Source: Cheilinus undulatus (taxonomy: Eukaryota > Chordata > Actinopteri > Labriformes > Labridae). Taken from it: a stretch of DNA of 64,000 nt. Under the pieces are notes generated by a model. That model searched no databases. It saw only the letters and a list, made by a program, of their open reading frames with translations, and was not told the origin of the DNA. The DNA is taken from positions 14,322,275 through 14,386,274 of the forward strand of contig NC_054881.1 of the NCBI RefSeq assembly GCF_018320785.1, given 5' to 3'. A program made the position numbers and the translations under genes. Below, in pieces: positions 55,561 to 64,000 of this stretch (the stretch's first letter is position 1; each line of letters begins with the position of its first letter).

Positions 55561-55974
55561 ACGCAGCAGAATCCATATCTATTAAGAAAAAAATGTTTCT
55601 TTGCCTGATAATCTCTGCAAACATCAGACTCAGTCTACATCAGAAACCTCTCCTGTACAGAGATCATTAATGAGAGGTTTCATCATGAATAGCACAGCTA
55701 TTTTTAATCAGCCAGTAGAAATTAAACTGTTAAACCCTGACAACTTTAATAGAGTTCATTTATTTACATTGAAGACATTCGCCTCAAAGCATGAAACAAG
55801 AAAACTGTTCAGGGTGAATTCAGCCAAAATGGGCACATTTTTAGTAAACCATCTTCTGGTCATGCATAAGAGCTGATGATATTTTTATAAATGCCCACAG
55901 GCATCTTGAATGTTTATATGTTAAATTATAAGGGGAAGAAAATAAGATTATTTTTGAACAGTCCAGTAGCTAAC

Positions 55975-57440
55975 TGTGGCCAGGCCTGCCCACAGAACTA
56001 GCTGGGCCCCTGGAAAAAACCCAGAGAATGGGCCCCTCCCCAGTTGTCATTTATTGATTATATCAATGCGTGTTGGACCAGTAGCTTTAGTGCTAGCATC
56101 CTGGCTAACAGTTATCTCATTTTGGAGCTGAAATGTAAGTAAAGCTATTATTGGGTTCTGATGTTCAAATAAATAGTTCCACTTTTAACCCCATTTCATC
56201 ATACCCCCCATTTTTTCTACGGTCTTTCCACATTTGTCCTTTTTTTTTTCACCACTATAGATGCCAATTTTAACACTATATTTGCAAATTTTTGCCTCTG
56301 TAAGTCATTATTGCCTATTTGTACCCATTTTTGCCATATTTTGCACTTTTTTGACACATTCAACTCTTTTTGTTGCCATTTTCAACCACTTTTAACAATT
56401 TTTCGCCCATTTTTCCTCAACTGTATCTTTTTTTTTGGTTCTTCTGGTAACCCATTTTGCCAATGGGTAACCACTGTGTAACCAATCTTTTTTTATTGCC
56501 AATTTTTTACCTTTTCTTTTTTTTCTTTCTTTTTTTTTTTTGTTTTGCATTTTTTCCACCTTTTAACAATTTTTTAGCTTGTTTTGAAGGCCATTTCACT
56601 TCTTTAGCCCCCCATTTTTACCACTTTTTTGCCTCGTAACCTCATGCTGCCACTCTTTACCCATTTTTTGCCACTTTTTGGCACATTTAATTTGTTTTGG
56701 CCCATTCAATCCTTTTTGCCATTTTTTTAAAACCACTTTCATAATTTTTCACCCATTTCTTCCTTTCCTAACTCATTTTCAACCACTTTTTATTTTTTAT
56801 TTTTTTTAAGATTTGTTTTTGTGCCTTTATTAGATAGAGAAGGACAGTGGATAGACTCAGAACCAAGGACAAGAGTGGAGGAGAGACATGCAGCAAAGAG
56901 CCTCAGGCTGGATTTGAACCCAGGCTGCCTGCGTACATGTTGCGCACCTTAACCACTCGAATACCAGCGCCCTTCAAACACTTTTGACTGATCTTTTGTT
57001 ATTTGAACCGTTTTTCTCACATTTGTTCCCCTTTTTTTGCTTCTTTGAACTCGTTGTCATTGGGTAACCACTGTGCAACCAATTTTTACCACTTTTTACC
57101 ACTTTTTTGTGCCATTTTTTCCACTTTTAAACACTTTTTTGCTCATTTTGAAGGCTTTTTTACTACCTTAGCTGCCAATTTTTGCTACTTCCTTGCCCCT
57201 GTAACTAATTGTTTCCACTCTTCACCCATTTTTGCCACATTTAACCAATTTTTGCCACTTTTTAACCACTTTAAAAAATCTTTTGCACACTTCTGACCTT
57301 TTTTTGTCTTCTTAACCATTTGTCACTTTTATCCCACTTTCTATAAATTTCTGCCCTCATCACCCCTTTTCACCATTTTTTTCTGCCAATTTTTGCCACT
57401 GATTATCCCATTTTGCCCATTTTTACCTTTGCCTTTTGTT
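55975..57440 (-). repeat. TGGCAAAAA composite minisatellite, copy B (reverse)
   Basis: The minus-strand version of copy A. The flank (CCCACAGAACTAGCTGGGCC, AACCCAGAGAATGGGCCC, then GTGCTAGCATCCTGGCTAAC) comes first at 55975-56160, then about 1.2 kb of TTTTTGCCACTTTT and ACCCATTTTTGCC units. A SINE interrupts it at 56791-56972. Confidence 0.8.
56791..56972 (-). mobile_element. tRNA-derived SINE
   Basis: On the minus strand, a tRNA-like head has a box A-like TGGTTAAGGTGC and a perfect box B GGTTCAAATCC. The body then leads to an A-rich tail. It is bounded by 13-bp target duplications, TTCAACCACTTTT (56778-56790) and TTCAAACACTTTT (56973-56985), with one mismatch. Transcribed by RNA polymerase III when active and mobilised by a partner LINE (family knowledge). 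Confidence 0.85.
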
Positions 57441-57879
57441 GCCAAGCTATTTCAGCTCCTTCTTGATGTGCAAGTAGAAACCAGTTATTAGCGCAATTTA
57501 AAACATTTAGCTGAGTAAATTCCCAATGTGCGTGCGTTCTGATACATATGATTAGGTGATCATTCGTGTCCGGTGTGAATACAACATAACACATAAAGTG
57601 TCCAAACAAATGCCTCTTTGTTTAGCTTTTGAAAAAGTTATAATCAAGGCTGCCTATAAGGGAGGATAAAGGGGAGGGCTTTCTAGGGCCCTGACAAACT
57701 GGGGGTCCATGGAGGTCAGCAAAATTATTGTCCATTCTAATGTTAAGCTGTGATTACCATATTTTTGTCACCTGAATAATAACCGCTTCTATCAAAGTAA
57801 TTAATATTTTTTAAATTCATTTATGCCGTAGTATTAAGCCTTCTTTAAAATACAACCCCCTTCTCTTAAGACAATGAAA

Positions 57880-58290
57880 ATCAGTTAAAAGTGGCAAAAG
57901 GGCAGTAAAGCTGGTGAAATAGTATCAAAAAGTGGCAAAAAAATGTTGAAAGTGGCAAAAACTGGTCAAAAGATGCAAAAATGAGCTGAAGAAGTGGTGA
58001 AAAGGGGGTTAAGGTGACAAAATGGGAGGGAAAAAGTGATGACTAGGGGTTGAAATGTGGCCAAATGGGTCAAAATAAGAGCCAAAAAAGGGCTAACAAT
58101 TGCACAAACTTGATGAAAAGTGGCAATTACTGGTGGCAACATGGACAGAAAAAGAAGTTAAGGGGGCTGAAAATTGGCTTAATAGCCAATGCATAATATG
58201 CATAATAACACCAATAAATCACAATCTGGGAGAGCCTATTCTCTTGGTTTGTCAGGGGCCTAGCCAATTCTGTGGGCAGCCTTTGCTATA
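57880..58290 (+). repeat. TGGCAAAAA composite minisatellite, copy C
   Basis: A short array of AAAAGTGGCAAAA units (57888-58160) with the same flank as copy A (CAATAAATCACAATCTGGGA, CTATTCTCTTGGTTTGTC, CAATTCTGTGGGCAGCC). It has the opposite orientation to copy B, 440 bp away. Confidence 0.75.
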
Positions 58291-58299
58291 AGATATGAA

Positions 58300-59470
58300 A
58301 AACAAATAAAAATGTCTTCAATGAAAAAATAATAATAAACAAACATTCTTTCAATCTCTTTCTGTCTTTGGTATCTATCAAAACAACAGCCGCTGTTGAC
58401 AAAATCACTAAAGCACAGTGGGCTTAAATGGTTAAATTTGTTTAAATTAAATTAGCCGGTGCAAGATTTATGAGTCAGTCAAACCACTTACCCATCTGTT
58501 TTTTTTTTTTTACACACAGGCTTGAAATCCCAGTCTAATGCTCTTTTGTAATGAATTTCTCACCACTAGAGGCCACTGTAGCTTCAACTAATAGTCGCTG
58601 CATTTCACCAGATGAAAATATGAAAGGCTTAACAGTTAGTAAGAACAGCACGGTATGACAGTTTTTTAAATAGAAAATAACATGGTATATAGGCTGTTGA
58701 GGGTTGTAGTCATGCATAACTACTCAACCGGAGTGGAAAGAGGCCACAAGGCTGGCAGAGCTAGCTGCTAATGTTAGCCACACTGTACAGAGTATATCAG
58801 GCTCACATCATACCTGCTGACACAATGACCCTGTGAGGAAGTATTTTCTCCCCTTTAGACTAGTTGGTTAAACACAATTTAAATGGGCATTTGGCCGAAT
58901 GGAGAAAAAGACGCCTGGGAGCCTCCTTAAGGGAAACAGCACTATGCAAATCCAGGCAGCTAGCCAAGGTTGCTACCTAGGGTTAGCCTAAGCACATGGC
59001 AAATTTGCAGCAAAAAAAAGTGACTAACCATATAAATTCATCTTGTACAGACAGTCCTCTTCTCCCTTCATGTCTCTAACCTTTGAAGCAGAATGTTATT
59101 ATCCTCAATGCTGGAATAAGCAGTCTTTGGTCTATGCTGACAAACCCATTCACTGTCCTCCTTTTGTATTAAAAACAAAGGTCATGGTGGGCAAACTTGT
59201 TTTCAACAATAATGAGAGGTTAATGAGTTTCACAGAATCTTTATGACGCTTTTAACTGTGTGAAACTTGCAATTCTTACATAAAACTTACATAAAACTTC
59301 AATTTTTGTCCCATAAGCAAAACCAGATGGGAGTGGTCACTTTCGCTTATGTCACTGTAGCATCAGTGGGTACAAATATATGTGTATTACATTATTTTAA
59401 ACAGTGAATGTAATTGAACTCGGCCAAGAGAGACAGTTAACGTTAATTTATTCTCATATGTAGTATTCAA
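58300..59470. other. Intergenic, nothing recognised
   Basis: AT-rich with T-runs (58500-58511). No gene, RNA or clear repeat recognised. Confidence 0.5.
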
Positions 59471-59479
59471 ATTGGTAGC

Positions 59480-60033
59480 AGTTTTGTCTTAGGTTTATCC
59501 ATCCGATCCATCCATCCATCTTCTTCTGCTTATCCGGGATCAGGTTGCGGTGGCAGCAGGCAAAGCAAGACGACCCAGACATCCTACTCCCCCACAACAC
59601 TTTACTGTTCCTCCTGAGGAATTCCAAGGTGCTCCCAGGCCAGATGGGATATATAATCCCTCCAGCGAGTTCTGGGTCTGTCTCAGGGTCTCCTCCCAGT
59701 AAGACATGCCTGGAAGACCACCACAGGAAGGTGCCCAGGAGGCATCCTGATCAGATACCCGAACCACCTCAACTGGCTCCTTTCGACATGAAGGAAGGAA
59801 CAGCGGTTCTACTTTGAGATCTGTCTGGATGTCCCAGCTTCTCACTCTGTCTCCAAGGCTGAGCCCGGCCACCCTCCTAAGGAATCTCATTTTGACTGCT
59901 TGTGTCTGTGATCTCATTCTTTTGGTCATTGCCCAGAGTTCATGACCATGGGTGAGGGTTGGGACATAGATCGACCAGTAGATCAAAAGCTTTGTCTTCC
60001 AGCTCAGCTCCCTCTGTACCACAATGGTAGTTT
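59480..60033 (-). pseudogene. Non-LTR retrotransposon C-terminal remnant (LINE), part 1
   Basis: The minus strand encodes the C-terminal region common in fish LINEs: RELSWKTKLLIYWSIYVPTL, THGHELWAMTKRMRSQTQAV and FLRRVAGLSLGDRVRSW, followed by a degenerate tail to a CATCCATCCATC stretch at about 59504-59520. The frame holds for about 160 residues. The clade (Rex1/RTE-like) is not certain. Confidence 0.82.
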
Positions 60034-60567
60034 ACCATAGACTGTAGAAAGAATTGGACAAACCCCGTGTGACGTCAGTCGTCTGCTTACAATAGTCGGA
60101 CTCCAATGGCTCTTGAAGCCAATCCTTGGAGGCTTCCATATTGAAATTGCAGTCTCAACCGAACTTTCGATCAACCTAACGGCCCGCCCACTGAGCGCAA
60201 CTTCCTGTCAGCCTGCTAGCTCGCATTCTGGTTGACAGAAACGGAGCCTCTGCCTGCTGAGCTATCTGTCAATCAAATGAGAGGCGCCAATCAGCTTTCA
60301 TCCTAAATATAATCCAAACGATTGTGGAACAAAAAAATTCACCCCCCGTACAGTAGGAGCACAATAAGACACTAGCTAATGAGACACGTTTGGTGTTTTG
60401 AACCAGGCTGCAAACCAGTTTTTTTGTAGTGTCAAAACGGCTGTTTAACATGTGTCCAGATGGGACTTCCGGAGTTCCTGCAGCCAGCCTTAAGTGGACA
60501 CTTGCAGTATAGCAATTTTTTGCAAATCTGCATTGGCTTAATTTTTCAGGACCGGAGGCTGCCGCTT
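60034..60567. mobile_element. MITE inserted in the LINE remnant
   Basis: A 534-bp insert bounded by a GTAGTTT duplication (60027-60033 and 60568-60574). It begins ACCATAGACTGTAG and contains a CCGTGTGACGTCAGTCGTCT block typical of a common fish MITE. A related fragment with AGTGTCCACTTGAGGCTGGC lies near 63145. Confidence 0.7.
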
Positions 60568-60745
60568 GTAGTTTTCAGTGCCTGCAGAACTGCTGACACT
60601 GCACCAATCCGCCTGCCAATCTCACAGTTCATTCTACCCTCACTCATAAACAAGACCCCAAGATACTTGAACTCCTTCACTTGGGGCAAAGAATCATTCC
60701 CCAGCCAGAGGGGGCAACCCACCGTTTTCCGGCATAGGTTTATTC
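60568..60745 (-). pseudogene. LINE remnant, part 2
   Basis: The upstream part of the same LINE on the minus strand, with relics of a KEFKYLGVLFMSEGRMNCEI-type RT segment. Removing the MITE and one GTAGTTT copy makes parts 1 and 2 continuous and in frame. Confidence 0.7.
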
Positions 60746-62470
60746 ATTTTTTATTTAGAAATAGGATTTTGCACTGAAAACGTCAACCTCAGTGATTAAA
60801 TGGGAAGCGCAAGGTTCAGTTACACACTTCAATTACTTCACTTTTTTCTAAAAGATAAAAAGGTCAGATTTTATTTTCTTTGAGTTCTCTTAATCTTTTG
60901 CTGCCCTCCAGCCCCGCATGTTTATGTTTTTATGTGTCATAAGCAACAGAAAGGAACATGAAGCATAGATGTACTAATGAGAAGAGTGACTCAGAGAAGT
61001 GTGGCAATGCCATAATAACAAACAACATCCTGAGAGGAATACTATGATTTTTAAGTAGCTGCTGCAAAGAAAATGGGCAAACATTATGCATTTACCAACA
61101 GCCTAATTAAAATGAATGGCTAATTGCCCCATGTATATTTAAATGATGCATTCAAACATTTCATCTGTTGCTAAAGTCTGCCTGAGGGACGAAGAAACTA
61201 GCTGTTAACGGTGAGCAGCCATTCCCCTCAGATTTGAGCTAATATCTGTACATCTCCCAGGGTGCAGAGAAGACTCTTTGATGTGCATGTTTTGGAAGAG
61301 ATAGTTAACAGATGTTTCTGTTGTCTGCCACACTTAATGCTTCTTCTTTAATAAATTACTACATGAAAACATGTCTGACTGCACCTGTGAAATGTTGGAG
61401 GACATATTTTCCGAAGCCTCAGACACCACATCTGCTCTCTGTGGATGCCACTAAAGCACGAATGACAGACAAGGGTGCAAACAAGCTTTGAAAAGTAAGA
61501 AGTTGCTTATCGCTATTCTCGCAAAGCCTAGAGGCAAAATAGAATTATGACAAAAAAGAGCATTAAAAGTAGACATTTATGAGGAAGGGGAGCGCCGTTA
61601 CATATTGATCGCTTGTGTAGTTTGCACTGTGTAGGACTTGCACCAGCTTCTTTTTCTAAGTTTAAGATCCCCTGAAGGCATGGTTTGACACACGTTGCAA
61701 AAGTACTTTGTCTTCTGCTCTGAATGTGAAAGTGGTTGGAATTTTGTGAGATATTGAAGCAATATCTATTGCCATACTGCTATTCCAAAACAACAATTCA
61801 ACCTTAATCATGACAGTTCTATCAGATTAATATACATTTCTATTTTTTTGTACAAAGAAGTGCATATAAAAAGTCACATCTTGAATTAGAAACTTTTGGC
61901 ACAACTTAAAGGTTGTTACTCTAAGCAGCTTATCTATATTTAGTAAAACAATGTTTGAAGTTATTACATAGAGTGAGTTATTGTGGAAATGTAATGTGAA
62001 CTGTTATAATCTATGGAGAAGACGTGGGATTAAATATGTTTGTACTTTTTCCCGCTCCTTTTTGAACATGTAATCTTGATCATTAACTGTCCTTGTAACT
62101 GTTTTGTTTCATCTCTCTCTCTTCGAAGTCTGTATGTGTCTTCGAATGGCATAGGACAATTTTTCTTTGTTTTTGTTTTTACGTTCAAAATAAACCTTAC
62201 TAAACACCCCAAATTTGTCATGTTTCCCTTCGGAGATACATGACCCCCAGATCGAGAGCCAGTGTAATGTTAGGAAGAATTGCTCCAACTTAACAATAAC
62301 CACCGTTTTGTTCCACCCAGTAATCCACATGGACCTCTGCGTATATGAAACCTTGAAAGCTAATGGATTGGTCAGATTCTGGGTCTGTCATCTTGCAGAT
62401 CTTCAATCTGAAACATTTGTGCAAGGTCTGAGAATGACCAGACCGCTCTGCATGATTTGATGGTAAACAG
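60746..62470. other. Intergenic, nothing recognised
   Basis: AT-rich, no gene or RNA recognised, short open frames only. Confidence 0.5.
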
Positions 62471-62479
62471 AGATTAGCT

Positions 62480-62960
62480 TAGATGTAGCCATAGTGGCAG
62501 TTTGTTTAAATCGTGGACCACAATTCTTTATTAAAAGAAGAGCTCTGAAAGATTGTCTTGGCAGAAAAGAGGTTTTGCCCTGAACAAGCCTCGGTATTAG
62601 TGTGCAGCAGCTATAGGAGTGGTTTAGTTGTGCTGCAAGCCTGTAACCAAAGGCTGCAGGTGCACTTGCCTTAAATGTAGCTATAGCGGCAGTTTCATCA
62701 GAACTGGGCAACATTTCTTTATTAAAAGGAGAGCAAAGAATTGCATAGAAAGCTTTTCTTTTAGGGAAACAATGTTTTTGCTTTTCTACAGGCCAACTGG
62801 CTCCGCCGATAGTTAACAATGATAGCAGCTGTTTGTCAAGCTCACATTATGTAGTTTAGCCAACGTCAGCTGCGCATGCCTACTACATCATGTATCACTC
62901 TAAATGGACCATAGTGAATAAAACAAACAGAATGTTCATCTAATCTCCCTCTTGAGTTCG
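62480..62960 (+). mobile_element. MITE-like repeat, copy 2
   Basis: Shares with 48900-49180 the blocks AGTTTCATCAGAACT, CAACATTTCTTTATTAAAAG, CTACATCAT and ACAGAATGTTCATC, in the same order and orientation. The short frame of copy 1 is lost here. Confidence 0.5.
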
Positions 62961-63619
62961 ACCCTTCCTGAACACAGACTATGGGCGGTTGCCCCATGTT
63001 GAACAGTCTGGTGTGTCAGGTATGTTAGCATTTAACCACATTTCAGTTGATAAAACCATTAATTATCAACACATTTTCTAATATAGTGCAACTTCCAATG
63101 CTGAAAAGAAATCTAGCCAATGAAGAAGTGTCTTGTAGTTCCAAGAGTGTCCACTTGAGGCTGGCTCCAAAAGCCAGGGGATCCCCATTAGATCCCATAT
63201 TAAAATTTAGTAGAAATTAACATGCCTACAGTCCGGTTCAAGAGAGGGTTTGAATCTCTGTAGCTTGTGTTTTTTTTTTTTAATTTTTTCACACTTTTAA
63301 GGGAAGGATTCTTTTTTGTAGCAAAGATGTTCTGATTATTTTGTGGGTCAAAATTATGTTTGTTACAAGGTGCCTTCCAAGAAAGAAAGAACCTTTTTAA
63401 ATGATTTCAAATTGCATCTTTAATCAATTATTGTATAATATATGCATAAAACTATCTTTTATGCATATATGCAAAGTAATCAGTTGATGCTAAAATAGTA
63501 TTACTGTTTAACCCCCCCATTTTAATTGTTTTGAGAAAATCCTGACATAATAGGACCACATACACTTGTTCTTGACAAAAGATCCTTGCATAAACAACAG
63601 TGTATTAGGGCCACTCTAG

Positions 63620-63995
63620 AAAAAAATAATAAAGAGGATCTGTTAGTAATGAAAAAAAATTAAAATTTACATTTAAAATGTTGTTAATTCTGAGGAAATC
63701 TTTTAAATTTTAAAGTTGTAAGCGTATGTGAATCAAAACATAGAATTTTTAAGACGATAAAGTCAAAAATCCAACCACTATTGTCAGTTTCTTGTAGTTC
63801 TTTTTTATTTTATACTGTTGTAAGTTTATAGTTTTAAAAACATGACATTTTTGAGTTTCTTGTGTCAAAATCTAATACTTTTTTAACTTGGGAATTCCAA
63901 GTTTTTGTTTTCTTGTAAATTTTTAAGCCTTTTTTTCAGCTATGAAATTCTGAGTTTAATTTCTTTTAAACATACAACTTTTACAATCTTAACCG
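63620..63995. repeat. AT-rich degenerate repeat
   Basis: Repeats of TTTTAAGACGATAAAGTCAAAA-like and TGAGTTTCTTGTGTCAAAA-like units, resembling the blocks at 10430-10910 and inside the 19447-20303 element. Truncated by the window end. Confidence 0.45.
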
Positions 63996-64000
63996 ACCCC

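Noticed and set aside
62403..62819. 138-codon minus-strand frame
   Set aside because: It is antisense to the MITE-like copy at 62480-62960, with no family similarity.

Overview
The window looks like nuclear DNA from a ray-finned (probably percomorph-like) teleost. It has long genes split by GT-AG introns, AT-rich introns packed with Tc1/mariner and hAT-type elements, an L2-type LINE, a chromodomain Ty3/gypsy element of the fish Tf1/sushi type, and a tRNA-derived SINE. There are no bacterial features. Four host genes can be supported from sequence.

Layout. (1) 2666-9587, minus strand: an 8-exon VIPL/LMAN2L-type lectin, encoding a 346-residue type I membrane protein of the early secretory pathway. 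The first 2.6 kb is probably its 3' UTR and downstream DNA. (2) 11091-21979, plus strand: nup54, 15 exons and 626 codons, divergent from lman2l across a 1.5 kb gap. (3) 22.3-27.6 kb: intergenic, with a near full-length Tc1-like element (24002-25471) abutting an orphan exon-like island. (4) 27906-36439, plus strand: betacellulin (btc), 5 exons and 185 residues, with introns full of transposon remnants and a TGGCAAAAA minisatellite. (5) 38162-43927: a Ty3/gypsy chromovirus-type LTR retrotransposon with two ~605-612 bp LTRs, an open gag frame and a frameshifted pol, inserted into an L2-like LINE remnant. (6) 44.8-53.8 kb: intergenic, holding MITEs, a 25-bp near-perfect hairpin and a foldback element with telomere-like internal motifs. 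(7) 53906-55126, plus strand: an intronless relaxin-3 receptor (RXFP3)-like GPCR. (8) 55.9-64 kb: two more copies of the TGGCAAAAA composite repeat in opposite orientations, a SINE with target-site duplication, a LINE remnant split by a MITE, and unannotated DNA.

The four genes belong to unrelated pathways: ER/Golgi glycoprotein sorting, nuclear pore transport, ErbB ligand signalling and relaxin-family peptide signalling. They are neighbours by synteny, not an operon. The most notable mechanistic signal is in the LTR element: the 11 nt beginning 30 bp downstream of the LTR TATA box are exactly complementary to the sequence immediately after the 5' LTR. This is the arrangement expected for Tf1/sushi-type self-primed reverse transcription, and the gag ATG lies inside the primer-binding site. 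I found no convincing previously undescribed host gene system. Exon boundaries were built by hand from splice signals, reading phase and remembered family similarity, not from transcript data.
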